Origin: Nitrospirota bacterium
GTDB lineage: Bacteria > Nitrospirota > Thermodesulfovibrionia > Thermodesulfovibrionales > UBA6898
Assembly (NCBI GenBank): GCA_021825365.1
Contig: JAKAHR010000006.1
Span: 62,001-126,000, forward strand
DNA length: 64,000 nucleotides
Direction: 5' to 3'
Part shown: positions 1 to 7,655 of the stretch, piece after piece
Numbering within the stretch: the first letter of the stretch is position 1
How the letters are laid out: the number at the start of each line of letters is the position of its first letter
Notes under the pieces: generated by a model
The model's database searches: none
Told to the model about the DNA's origin: nothing
What the model saw: only the letters and a program-made list of their open reading frames with translations
Made by a program: the position numbers and the translations under genes

Positions 1-89
1 TGCGCTATGTCGAGATCGTGCCCGAGGTGGCGGATCACCCTGCTTATGACAAGGCACTCGGCATTATTCACACCCTTGTCGGGCGGTGA
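1..89 (+). CDS. tpx: Thiol peroxidase (Tpx-like peroxiredoxin), C-terminal end only
   Basis: Only the last 28 codons are in the window, ending at TGA 87-89. The readable tail has the form YVEIVPEV-x-HPAYDKAL followed by a short helix. This matches the C-terminal strand and helix of atypical 2-Cys thiol peroxidases, which reduce hydroperoxides with thioredoxin. The catalytic cysteines lie upstream of the window, so the call rests on the tail alone. A superoxide dismutase follows 72 nt later on the same strand, which suits an oxidative-stress pair. Confidence 0.55.
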   Translation, partial: RYVEIVPEVADHPAYDKALGIIHTLVGR

Positions 90-160
90 TGTCCCTGTCA
101 TCGCCTGAACATATATTCTTGGGAAACAGGGAATTTCAGATCTACTAAAGGAGGAATACG

Positions 161-742
161 ATGCCGTACACAGCAAAGGACTACAACGCATTACTGGGGA
201 TGAGCGGCTTCAGCGATACGCTTCTGAAGAACCATTTCACCCTGTACCAGGGGTATGTGACAAATACCAACAAGGTGGCCGATAGCCTCGATCAGATGCT
301 CAAGGACGGCAAGGCGGGCACGCCGGAATACGCCGAGCTGAAGCGGAGGTTCGGATGGGAATTTAACGGCATGAGGCTGCATGAGCTCTATTTCGACAAC
401 CTCGGGGGCAAGGCGGCCATGGACAAAAAAGGCGCGCTCAGCAGGCAGATGGAGACCAGTTTCGGAAGCGCGGAGCAGTGGGAGAAGGATTTCAGGGCGA
501 CCGGGGCGATGCGGGGTATCGGCTGGGTCGTCCTGTACCAGGACCCGGCGGGAAAGAGGCTTTTCAACTGCTGGATCAACGAACATGATGTTTCTCACCT
601 GTCCGGATGCGCTCCCCTTCTGATCATGGACGTCTTCGAGCATGCCTTCATGATCGATTACGGACTCAAGAGGGCTGACTATATCGACGCCTATTTCAGG
701 AATATCAACTGGGCTGCCGCAGAGGCACGGCTCCTCAGGTAA
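161..742 (+). CDS. Fe/Mn-family superoxide dismutase
   Basis: This 193-residue protein is the usual length for cytoplasmic iron/manganese superoxide dismutase, which converts superoxide to oxygen and hydrogen peroxide. Four metal ligands can be placed: His25 in the LKNHF helix, His74 in MRLHELYF, and Asp157 and His161 in the DVFEHAF motif (DVWEHAYY in most family members). The GxGWVVLY strand before the last ligands is also present. An AAAGGAGG ribosome site lies 8 nt before the ATG. The metal cannot be decided from sequence. It follows a thiol peroxidase gene that could remove the peroxide it makes. Confidence 0.93.
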   Translation: MPYTAKDYNALLGMSGFSDTLLKNHFTLYQGYVTNTNKVADSLDQMLKDGKAGTPEYAELKRRFGWEFNGMRLHELYFDNLGGKAAMDKKGALSRQMETSFGSAEQWEKDFRATGAMRGIGWVVLYQDPAGKRLFNCWINEHDVSHLSGCAPLLIMDVFEHAFMIDYGLKRADYIDAYFRNINWAAAEARLLR

Positions 743-766
743 AAGGGCCGCCGGGCAAAGTATACG

Positions 767-801
767 AAAGGGCAGTCAGCCTGCAGAGGCTGCCTGCCCT
801 T
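767..801. terminator. Convergent bidirectional hairpin
   Basis: An inverted repeat (AAAGGGCAG ... CTGCCCTT with an inner CAGCCT/AGGCTG stem) lies between the convergent ends of the superoxide dismutase gene and the small peptide gene. On the minus strand it is followed by a short T-rich stretch. It probably serves both directions, although neither U-tract is long. Confidence 0.5.
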
Positions 802-822
802 ATGATCCGGACTGCCGGGATT

Positions 823-885
823 TCAGCAGGAACTCTTGCACTTGCAGGTTGTCGAGACCTTCTTAACGACCTTCCTGATCGTCAT
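823..885 (-). CDS. Putative 20-residue RiPP precursor (geopeptide-like)
   Basis: A very short ORF begins 34 nt after the stop of the radical SAM gene and on the same strand. It reads MTIRKVVKKVSTTCKCKSSC: a basic, Lys/Val-rich leader-like half and a Thr/Ser/Cys core with CxC and a C-terminal Cys. A strong ribosome site (AAAGGTGGTG) sits 6-7 nt before the ATG, and a hairpin follows the stop. Radical SAM/SPASM maturases with an N-terminal recognition domain commonly act on such small Cys-containing peptides encoded next to them, often making thioether links. I recall similar tiny peptides next to maturases in Geobacter. Function is inferred; being translated is well supported by the ribosome site and position. 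Confidence 0.6.
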   Translation of the reverse strand: MTIRKVVKKVSTTCKCKSSC

Positions 886-919
886 CGGAAACACCACCTT
901 TCGCGGGGAGATCGCGGCC

Positions 920-2065
920 TTATGCCGACTTCGTTCCCATTATACCATGCAGGTGGCACTTGTACAGGTCCCTTGCCCCGGGTCCGCCGAGGACTTCGGC
1001 GCGGTACCTGCAGCCTCCCCTGCAGTCATCGACATAGGCGCAGTCGCAGTCAAGTTCCTTGAGCCGCACGGGCGTGATCTTCTCCCAGCATGTCCGCAGC
1101 CCCTGTCCCGCATCGCCCGCCCGCCTGTCAGCATAGAAGGTGCAGCGCGAGGCGAGACCCTCTGCGGAGACAGACATGAGGTGCAGGCCGCAGGCGAATC
1201 CGGCGGTGCTGTCGTGGAAGCCGCCGCCAAAGCCGTACCGGAGATAAGGGCCGCCAAGCTCAGGCGGCACGATCAGGTCTGGGTTGCCCGCAAGCCTGCC
1301 GGTCACGCACGGGACATCCACTGTCCAGTCTCTTACGCCGAGCTGCCTGAACATCAGCTCCATTTCAGGGAAGTCGCCGAGGTTTTGCCTGTGCACCATC
1401 GTGGCTACCGAGACATCGACCCCCGCGTCCAGACACATCCTGACCGCATCCATCGCATGCTCGAAACTCCCCTTTCCCCGCACCGCCTCATGAGCGGATT
1501 CCAGGCCGTCGATGCTGACCTGGATTTCATCCACACGCAGCTGCCTAAGAAGCGGGATGGTGATGAGCAGACCGTTGGTAAAGAGGACCTTGCGTGCTGC
1601 AAGGGATGGCAACAGGTCATTGACAGCGCCGAATGCGTGATGGAGCAGAGGTTCGCCGCCGGTGATGAGAAGGCGCAGACCCTGCATCCTGTCGAATTCC
1701 TCCAGGACTGAACGGACCGTCGTCAGGGGAAGGTCGTGAGGGCTGTGATCTCCCATGTAGCAATGCCTGCAGCGCAGGTTGCAGCGGTCCGTGATCTGCA
1801 TCTCCAGGTACCGCAGGGACGGGACGGGAGACCTCAGCAGAGGGGGGCGCTTACCCCTGACCGGCCTCTCCGTGAGCAGTCCCTCATCGAGGCAGTATCT
1901 GATGAATTCATTCTCCGGCGAGTCTCCCCCCCCGGCTGTGGAGCATTGTCGCAGAAAAGCGAAGGACTCATCGTCCAGCTCATAGAGTTCATCCGAGGTG
2001 ATCCTGTAGAGAGACGGCGTCTCGAGCCATTTAAGGACAGCGTCTTCTGCAAGAAAATAGTGCAT
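920..2065 (-). CDS. Radical SAM/SPASM peptide maturase with N-terminal PqqD-like region
   Basis: The 381-residue protein has three parts. Residues 1-70 resemble a PqqD-type peptide-recognition (RRE) domain, with a DDESFAFLRQC helix. The radical SAM core carries the Cys95-x3-Cys99-x2-Cys102 cluster motif (CNLRCRHC) and the glycine-rich ITGGEPLL SAM motif. The C-terminal SPASM-like region has about eight cysteines (CGLH, CTFY, CW, CDC-x5-C-x3-C, KC) for auxiliary 4Fe-4S clusters. This layout is that of enzymes that modify ribosomal peptides. A 20-residue Cys peptide gene follows directly, and no transporter or protease gene is nearby. No Shine-Dalgarno is seen; TACAAT ends 7 nt before the ATG, so the mRNA may be leaderless. 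Confidence 0.85.
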   Translation of the reverse strand: MHYFLAEDAVLKWLETPSLYRITSDELYELDDESFAFLRQCSTAGGGDSPENEFIRYCLDEGLLTERPVRGKRPPLLRSPVPSLRYLEMQITDRCNLRCRHCYMGDHSPHDLPLTTVRSVLEEFDRMQGLRLLITGGEPLLHHAFGAVNDLLPSLAARKVLFTNGLLITIPLLRQLRVDEIQVSIDGLESAHEAVRGKGSFEHAMDAVRMCLDAGVDVSVATMVHRQNLGDFPEMELMFRQLGVRDWTVDVPCVTGRLAGNPDLIVPPELGGPYLRYGFGGGFHDSTAGFACGLHLMSVSAEGLASRCTFYADRRAGDAGQGLRTCWEKITPVRLKELDCDCAYVDDCRGGCRYRAEVLGGPGARDLYKCHLHGIMGTKSA

Positions 2066-2144
2066 CTATATCATTGTACACCAGAGGCCTGCCGGGGGTT
2101 TTCAGCTGCCGGGAATTGCGGGATCGCCTTCCGGCGACATACGG

Positions 2145-2753
2145 TCAACGATTTCTCTGGAACCGGATACTATCTCCGACGGTTATTCCAAAGCGGTCGC
2201 AGAAACCCGCGTTCACCTCGACCACATAGAGGGCATTGCCGGATGAGGGAAGGAGCGTTTCCGAAAAAGGACGGGTGTGCGGGTGGATGGATATCACCCG
2301 CTTATTCCTGTCGGCGTAGATGATGTCGAGGGAGATACCGGTGTTCTTCATCCAGAAGGCGAGCACCTCCGGATGATCGAAGATAAAGAGCATTCCGCCG
2401 TTCTCGGGCAGGGAAGGACGGTCCATGAGCCCCCGCACCCTCTTTCCCGCGGTATCGGCGACCTCGATTTCTATGGCGGCCTTTTTCTTGCCGCCCTTGC
2501 CAAGGAAGACAAGACTTCCCTGCCGCGCAAATACAGTGTCGCCACCAGCGGATGATGCGGCTATTGCAGAGGGAGCATCAGGTGCCTTGAGGAAGGAGGC
2601 GCCCCAGTGGAAACAGGCCATCACCGCGATGAAAAAAAGGGAGAGGGAGCCTGTCAGGAACGCCTTCACGAACCGGCTTGCAGGCCGGCTCTTCACAGAG
2701 GTCTGCGGCGGGCCCGCTTTCTTTCTCCTCGCCTTTCTTGCCGCCTTTACCAT
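2145..2753 (-). CDS. DUF192 family protein, membrane-anchored
   Basis: The 202-residue protein starts with a basic cytoplasmic stretch (KAARKARRKKAG) and one hydrophobic segment at about residues 30-50 that would anchor it in the inner membrane. The rest is a DUF192 domain, recognised by RGLMDRPSLPENGGMLFIF, the FWMKNT motif, the LDIIYAD strand and the closing VVEVNAGF-x-DRFGI-x-VGD. The biochemical role of DUF192 is not established. It is upstream of the radical SAM gene on the same strand, 79 nt away, but the latter seems to have its own promoter. Confidence 0.85.
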   Translation of the reverse strand: MVKAARKARRKKAGPPQTSVKSRPASRFVKAFLTGSLSLFFIAVMACFHWGASFLKAPDAPSAIAASSAGGDTVFARQGSLVFLGKGGKKKAAIEIEVADTAGKRVRGLMDRPSLPENGGMLFIFDHPEVLAFWMKNTGISLDIIYADRNKRVISIHPHTRPFSETLLPSSGNALYVVEVNAGFCDRFGITVGDSIRFQRNR

Positions 2754-2826
2754 CCTGTGTGATTATAGCACACGGGTCCTCCGCATGTACGATACTGCTA
2801 TAATGAAAACAGGGAAACGAGATTTC

Positions 2827-3153
2827 ATGGAACTTAGAGAACAGCTCTGCACAAGATTTTGTTCATTTTACAAGCCTTCTCGTGATGCGGAGCTCTCCTG
2901 TGGGGGATACCTGGCCATCCAAAGACTGCAGGCAGCAAAACGCCTGGATCTGGCCTCCTGCAGAAAGACATACTCCTCCGATACTGGCGAGCGGATTGCT
3001 GCGATCCTCTGCATCGCCTGCCCCTTTTGCCAGGATGACTGCGATTTTGCGCAAAGGGTTACGGGTGCCTCCCCATGCGGCGGTTTCATCGTCGCCGCCT
3101 CTCTTATGGAGCAGGGTGTCATCAGTATTGACGACCTTCTGAGTGTGCTCTAA
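2827..3153 (+). CDS. Small cysteine-rich protein, possible metal or Fe-S binder
   Basis: The chosen ATG gives a 108-residue cytoplasmic protein with about eleven cysteines. The clearest cluster is CIACPFCQDDC (CxxCxxCx3C) near residue 65, with further pairs at the N-terminus (LCTRFC) and CGGY and CGGF elements. No signal peptide or membrane segment is visible. The spacing suggests bound zinc or an iron-sulfur cluster. The longer upstream reading frame overlaps DUF192 antisense and is unlikely to be coding. TATAAT at 2799-2804 and AGGG at 2811-2814 precede this start. I do not recognise the family. Confidence 0.6.
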   Translation: MELREQLCTRFCSFYKPSRDAELSCGGYLAIQRLQAAKRLDLASCRKTYSSDTGERIAAILCIACPFCQDDCDFAQRVTGASPCGGFIVAASLMEQGVISIDDLLSVL

Positions 3154-3212
3154 ACTGGAAGTAGCGGCATCAGCGCATTTTTACATTATTTATGACGAAC
3201 AAAGGGGGAAGG

Positions 3213-3689
3213 ATGGAAAGGTACTCAGTGACTGAGATCGTCGAGCAGGCGGTCCAGACCGAGAAGTTGGGATATCGGTTTTACACGTCAATGATGGAGC
3301 GGTTCAAGGATGACCGGGGGCTGAAGGAGCTCTTCACCACACTAGCCTCCGCCGAGGTGCGGCACGAAAAGAGATTCTCGGACCTGAAGGCTGGAGTGAA
3401 GGAGGCAGCCTACGAAGACATGGAAGAGGTTTCCCTTTACCTTCGGGCGATCACGGAATCCGAGTTCTTCCTCGGCAAAGAGAAGTCCCTGCCCTCCCTC
3501 GACCATGTCAAGTCGGTCGAAGATGCGGTCGCCTTTGCCCTCGGCTTCGAAAAAGAGACGCTCCTCTATTTCTACGTTCTTCGCGATATCGTAGGGGACA
3601 AGGGGATCATCGACGCGATCATCGGGGAGGAGAAGAGCCACGTCACCTGGTTGAGAAAATTCCAGATGGGCATCGGCCAGCTGAAGTAA
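3213..3689 (+). CDS. Ferritin-like (rubrerythrin-type) diiron protein
   Basis: The 158-residue protein is predicted to be a four-helix bundle. It carries paired carboxylate/His helices: EKLGYRFY, EVRHEKRF, ESEFFL, FEKETLLYFY and EEKSHVTWL, as expected for a ferritin-like diiron site. The C-terminal rubredoxin zinc ribbon of classical rubrerythrin is absent. Family members handle peroxide or iron. The start at 3213 is preferred because a GGGGGAAGG ribosome site lies just before it; an ATG 21 nt earlier has none. A strong hairpin terminator follows. Confidence 0.8.
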   Translation: MERYSVTEIVEQAVQTEKLGYRFYTSMMERFKDDRGLKELFTTLASAEVRHEKRFSDLKAGVKEAAYEDMEEVSLYLRAITESEFFLGKEKSLPSLDHVKSVEDAVAFALGFEKETLLYFYVLRDIVGDKGIIDAIIGEEKSHVTWLRKFQMGIGQLK

Positions 3690-3701
3690 CCATGTGCTGA
3701 C

Positions 3702-3731
3702 GACGCGGGCCGGCGGCCCGCGTCCCTTTCT
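3702..3731 (+). terminator. Rho-independent terminator
   Basis: A perfect 10-bp stem (GACGCGGGCC / GGCCCGCGTC) with a 3-nt loop is followed by CCTTTCTT. It closes the ferritin-like gene and separates it from the histidine kinase promoter. Confidence 0.75.
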
Positions 3732-3764
3732 TCTGCCTGAAACTGTCCGCTTGCCTGCCCCCAA

Positions 3765-3793
3765 TTGTCACCCCTCCATCCGGGTGCTATAAT
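3765..3793 (+). promoter_or_regulatory. Sigma-70 type promoter of the kinase/NtrC genes
   Basis: TTGTCA (3765-3770), a 17-nt spacer and TATAAT (3788-3793) form a near-consensus promoter. The predicted start point is about 3800, while the ATG is at 3805 with no Shine-Dalgarno before it. The transcript would have almost no leader. Confidence 0.7.
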
Positions 3794-3804
3794 AGCCTAC
3801 GGCC

Positions 3805-5355
3805 ATGTCATTGAAGAAGAAGATTGTTCTCGGCTTTCTCATCAGCGCGGTCATCATCGCCGTTCTGGCTGCCTTCGAATACGTGAATTTCATCAAGATC
3901 AGGCGGGAGATAGCAGACCTCGAGACGACGGATACCATACGGAGCAAATCGCTGCAGCTCAGGAGGCATGAGAAGAACTACCTGCTCAACGGCGATACAG
4001 CGGAAAGGGAGCAGGTCCGCGATTATCTCCGGCAGCTGAAGGAGATCCTCGGCAGGGGCAGGACCTTCGAGGGAAGCGGCCGGCTCGAAAGGCTCCGCTC
4101 CCGGGTGGAAGACTACAGCAGGACCTTCAGCCGCATCGAAGAACTGGCGGCCGCATTCCACGCCGAATTCGGGCAGGTGAAGCTTTCCCGCAGGCAGCAC
4201 GCCGGTTTTTTCCGGCTCATAGAATCGACTGTCCTTGAGCGCCCCCTGGTGAATGAAGAAGTGCTCCGTTCCGTCTTTATGCTCCAGCCGGATAACCCGG
4301 CGGTGCGGAGTCTGCGCGATCTCGATGCGGAGATCCAGTCCCTCAGAAAGAGCGGCGAGGACATCCTCGTCAGGTCGAAGGAACTCGACGGCATCGCCCG
4401 GGAGAACGTGGACGGGTTCATCAGGAGGTCACAGATCGCGATCCTCATCGTCTTTCCGGTCTTTATCGTCGCCGGCTTCGGCGTCTTTCTCATCATCACC
4501 GGCAGTGTGGTGAAGCGTCTCCAGTCTCTGACCAACCTCGTGGGGCGGGCCGGCGGCGGAGAGTTCCGCCAGATGGAGACAGAGGAAGACGGATGGACGG
4601 GAGGGGATGAGGTGGGCGTGCTTATCCGCACCTTCAACGCGATGGAACTGCAGCTTGCCCAGCGGGAGAAGGAGCTGCTCCAGAGCAAGAAGCTGGCAGC
4701 CATCGGCACCCTCGCATCCGGAGTTGCACACGAGCTGAATAACCCGCTGAACAATATATACACGACTGCGCAGAGGCTGACCAAAAAGACGGGTGAGGAG
4801 TGTCCACCGGCCGTCAGGAAGGGTCTGGATGATATCTTCAGCGAGGCGATGCGGGTGAAGGGCATTGTGGCCGACCTCCTCGAGTTCGCCCGGGGGAGGG
4901 AGCCGCAGCTGCGGGAACTGGACCTGAGGAATCTGGTCTCAGCCGCCTTCCGGCATATCAGCAGCACCGTCAGGACGGCGGATATCCGGTTTGCCCCTGA
5001 TGTCCCGGAGGGATGTATCTTCTTCGCTGATCCGGAGCAGATCGAGAGGGTCTTCATCAACCTCTTTACAAATGCCGTCCAGGCGATGCCGTCGGGCGGC
5101 AGCGTCTCGGTGAAGGCGGAACAGGAGGGCGCCATGCTGAGGGTCATCGTGTCGGACACGGGGACCGGGATGGCGAAGGACATTCTCGAAAAGGTCTTCG
5201 AACCCTTCTATTCCACGAAGGACAAGGGCACCGGCCTGGGGCTGGCGATCGTCTTCAACATCATCCAGAAGCACGGCGGCGCGATCACGGTCGAGAGTGA
5301 GCAGGGCAAGGGCACGAGCTTCACGATTACCCTGCCGGTGAAGGCCTCGGACTGA
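3805..5355 (+). CDS. Membrane sensor histidine kinase (NtrB-like)
   Basis: The 516-residue sensor has a transmembrane helix at about 7-27, a roughly 180-residue helical periplasmic domain, a second helix near 210-235, a HAMP linker, a HisKA dimerisation domain with phospho-acceptor His309 (GVAHELNNP) and an ATPase domain with N, G1 (SDTGTGM) and G2 (GTGLGLAI) boxes. The sensor domain carries the motif RRHEKNYLLNGD, which recurs in the second kinase of this window and is typical of helical bundle sensors. The stimulus is unknown. The NtrC-type regulator 134 nt downstream is the obvious partner. Confidence 0.92.
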   Translation: MSLKKKIVLGFLISAVIIAVLAAFEYVNFIKIRREIADLETTDTIRSKSLQLRRHEKNYLLNGDTAEREQVRDYLRQLKEILGRGRTFEGSGRLERLRSRVEDYSRTFSRIEELAAAFHAEFGQVKLSRRQHAGFFRLIESTVLERPLVNEEVLRSVFMLQPDNPAVRSLRDLDAEIQSLRKSGEDILVRSKELDGIARENVDGFIRRSQIAILIVFPVFIVAGFGVFLIITGSVVKRLQSLTNLVGRAGGGEFRQMETEEDGWTGGDEVGVLIRTFNAMELQLAQREKELLQSKKLAAIGTLASGVAHELNNPLNNIYTTAQRLTKKTGEECPPAVRKGLDDIFSEAMRVKGIVADLLEFARGREPQLRELDLRNLVSAAFRHISSTVRTADIRFAPDVPEGCIFFADPEQIERVFINLFTNAVQAMPSGGSVSVKAEQEGAMLRVIVSDTGTGMAKDILEKVFEPFYSTKDKGTGLGLAIVFNIIQKHGGAITVESEQGKGTSFTITLPVKASD

Positions 5356-5489
5356 AGGGAATTCTGACGGTGCATATCATAAAGGACGGCCATGCATAAT
5401 AAACCCCTATGTGGCGGAAGTATTGATCCTGATCGCGGAAACCGCGGATATAAAGCGCCTGGTACATTCCCGATGACGAAAGGAAGGAT

Positions 5490-6818
5490 ATGGCATTTAA
5501 GATCCTGGTAGCCGAGGACGAAGAGATTACCCTCAACAATATCGTCGAGACGCTGCGGGAAGAGGGGTACGAGGTGACCGGCGCCTCTGACGGCGCGCAG
5601 GCGGCTGCGGCTGTGGACAAGGACGGCTTCGATCTCCTTATCACGGACATCAAGATGCCGGGCATGACAGGCATGGAACTCCTCGCAAGGGTGAAACAGC
5701 AGTCGCCTGAGACAGAGGTCATCGTCATCACCGGGTTCGGCAGCATCGGCTCCGCGGTGGATGCGATGAAGACCGGCGCCTATGACTATATCACCAAGCC
5801 GTTCGACCTCGACGAGCTCTCGATACGGGTAAAGAAGATATCCGGACAACTGACCCTGAAGAAAGAGCATATGGCCCTGAAGACCTTCTACGGCATGAAC
5901 CAGGTCTCGATCATCGCCAAGAGCGATGCGATGGAAAAGATACTCGGCATCATCGGGGACATGAAGGATTCCGACTGCAACGTCCTTCTCACCGGCGAGA
6001 GCGGGGTGGGCAAGAACCTGATCGCCAAGATAATCCACTCCACGGGCAGGCGGCAGAATATGCCGTTCCTCTCGATCAACTGCGCTACCCTTACCGAGGA
6101 CCTTCTTACCAGTGAGCTCTTCGGCCATGAGAAGGGCGCCTTCACCGGGGCGGTGAAGATGAAGCCCGGGCTCGTCGAGATAGCGGATACCGGCACCCTC
6201 TTCCTCGACGAGATAGCGGAGATGTCCCCGAACCTGCAGGCGAAACTCCTGAAGGTGATCGAGGAGGGTGAATTCTACCGGGTGGGAGGCACAAGGCCGA
6301 TCCGGGTGGATGTCCGCTTTATCGCTGCCACGAACCAGAACGTCCGCCACATCATCGGGGAGGGCCGGTTCAGGGAGGACCTGTACTACCGGCTGAACGT
6401 TATGGAGCTTGAGATTCCGCCCCTGAGGGAACGGAGGGAGGATATCAGGCCCCTCAGCTCCTTTTTTCTCCAGAAGCACCTCCCCAAGTCCCGAAAGAAG
6501 ATCACCGGATTCACGCGGGAGGCGATGGAAGTCCTCCACGGCTACAGCTTCCCCGGGAATGTGAGGGAACTCGAGAATATCATCGAGAGGGCGATCATTC
6601 TTGAAAACGGACCCCTTATCACGCCCGAGAGCCTTCCCGGCAGCATCCGCTTCCTGCAAATCGAGACCTTTGACGTCAGCTCCGTAAAGACGGTAGACGA
6701 GATGGTCAGGGAGTACGCGGAAAAGGTCCTGAAGATGGCAGGAGGAAACAGGACAAAGGCAGCCGAGATGCTTGGCATCTCACGGACGAGCCTCTGGAAG
6801 ATCCTGAAGGAGGAGTAA
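5490..6818 (+). CDS. NtrC-family sigma-54 dependent response regulator
   Basis: The 442-residue regulator has a receiver domain with phospho-acceptor Asp53 (LLITDIKMPG) and Lys103. Its AAA+ domain has Walker A GESGVGKN (169-176; GESGTGKE is usual), the sigma-54 contact loop GAFTGA (216-221) and Walker B GTLFLDEI. An arginine-finger region and a C-terminal Fis-type helix-turn-helix (GGNRTKAAEMLGISRTSLWKIL) follow. It should bind upstream sites and open sigma-54 promoters when phosphorylated by the kinase before it. Two matching palindromes and a sigma-54 promoter lie just downstream. An AAAGGAAGG ribosome site precedes the ATG. Confidence 0.95.
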   Translation: MAFKILVAEDEEITLNNIVETLREEGYEVTGASDGAQAAAAVDKDGFDLLITDIKMPGMTGMELLARVKQQSPETEVIVITGFGSIGSAVDAMKTGAYDYITKPFDLDELSIRVKKISGQLTLKKEHMALKTFYGMNQVSIIAKSDAMEKILGIIGDMKDSDCNVLLTGESGVGKNLIAKIIHSTGRRQNMPFLSINCATLTEDLLTSELFGHEKGAFTGAVKMKPGLVEIADTGTLFLDEIAEMSPNLQAKLLKVIEEGEFYRVGGTRPIRVDVRFIAATNQNVRHIIGEGRFREDLYYRLNVMELEIPPLRERREDIRPLSSFFLQKHLPKSRKKITGFTREAMEVLHGYSFPGNVRELENIIERAIILENGPLITPESLPGSIRFLQIETFDVSSVKTVDEMVREYAEKVLKMAGGNRTKAAEMLGISRTSLWKILKEE

Positions 6819-6882
6819 CTACCAGGACCTCTTCGTCTCTGCCCTTATTTCTTGAGGAAGCGGCATACCTGTTGTTCATTCT

Positions 6883-7015
6883 GTTCATATTCTGAACGAC
6901 CTCCTTTTCGACCACCTGTTAAGAATATAAACATTAGAAAACAGCTACTTACTACCCTTCAGGCCGGATTATATCGCCTTTCTTAGCCCTTCTGATCCGT
7001 TCATATTTTGAACGG
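6883..7015. promoter_or_regulatory. Paired upstream activator sites GTTCA-N5-TGAAC
   Basis: Two perfect palindromes of the form GTTCA-N5-TGAAC occur at 6883-6897 and 6999-7013. The second extends to CCGTTCATATTTTGAACGG (6997-7015). An extra half site (GTTCATTC) lies at about 6874. They are centred 116 bp apart and 60-180 bp before a sigma-54 promoter, which is where NtrC-type enhancers sit. The likely binder is the regulator encoded immediately upstream. Confidence 0.65.
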
Positions 7016-7063
7016 CCAATAAATACACCTTATTTTTTATCTTGTATTTCAAGTAGTTGCAGC

Positions 7064-7079
7064 TGGCATCTCCCATGCA
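7064..7079 (+). promoter_or_regulatory. Sigma-54 promoter (-24/-12)
   Basis: TGGCATCTCCCATGCA carries the invariant GG and GC dinucleotides exactly 10 nt apart, as in the consensus TGGCAC-N5-TTGCW. Transcription would begin near 7090, 24 nt before the ATG of the stress gene at 7114. Confidence 0.75.
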
Positions 7080-7113
7080 ATATCAGAGTTAAGCAATTTT
7101 GCGGGAGGTAGCG

Positions 7114-7626
7114 ATGAAAAAACAGCTTCTATTCGTCACACACCAGAATGAAGAGACAGACGACGGCCTCGCCTATGCGGTGGATCTTGCCAGGACGATG
7201 GACGAGGGCATAACCGTCCTTCTGGTCAACCGGAAGAACCTGATGGAGAAATTCGAAAGGGCGATGGCTGCGGTGACCTTTGCCGAGGCGAATGAGCATG
7301 AGACGAGCAGGGCGATCCTTGCCGAAGGTGAGCAGGGAGATGAAGATGCCGGGAAACGGGTCGAGACCCTTCTCGATAAATGCAGGGACCTCGGCGTGAA
7401 CATTACGGTGCACGCGGTGACCGAGGACGCGGTGACCGCTGTAAAGGATTATCTCAAGAAGCGCAACGGCGTGGACATGGTGCTCCTGAGCCCCAGCGTG
7501 ACTGACAAGAAGAACCTTTCTGCCAGGGAACTGCAGAGGCTTGTCAAGACCGCATCCCGGCCGATCGTGACGATGGCCAGGCAGGGGATCGGGGTCAGCC
7601 AGGAACCCTGTTACGACGCACACTAA
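7114..7626 (+). CDS. Universal-stress-like protein (first gene of the sigma-54 operon)
   Basis: This 170-residue protein has an alpha/beta layout like a UspA fold. It has an N-terminal strand KKQLLFVTHQNEET, then an amphipathic helix, a variable middle, the strand VDMVLLSPS and a final PIVTMAR strand. The usual nucleotide-binding G-x2-G-x9-G(S/T) motif is not obvious, so ATP binding is doubtful. The ATG at 7114 is chosen because GGGAGGT ends 4 nt before it; an in-frame TTG at 7099 has no ribosome site. It heads a run of five genes behind a sigma-54 promoter. Confidence 0.65.
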   Translation: MKKQLLFVTHQNEETDDGLAYAVDLARTMDEGITVLLVNRKNLMEKFERAMAAVTFAEANEHETSRAILAEGEQGDEDAGKRVETLLDKCRDLGVNITVHAVTEDAVTAVKDYLKKRNGVDMVLLSPSVTDKKNLSARELQRLVKTASRPIVTMARQGIGVSQEPCYDAH

Positions 7627-7655
7627 ATCAATTTTCTGAAAGGGAGGACGGTCAG

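Noticed and set aside
836-1711. Long + strand frame of 291 codons
   Set aside because: It is antisense to the radical SAM gene, has no ribosome site and no protein-like composition.
5208-6659. Minus-strand frame of 483 codons opposite the NtrC gene
   Set aside because: Low-complexity shadow of a well-supported gene on the other strand.
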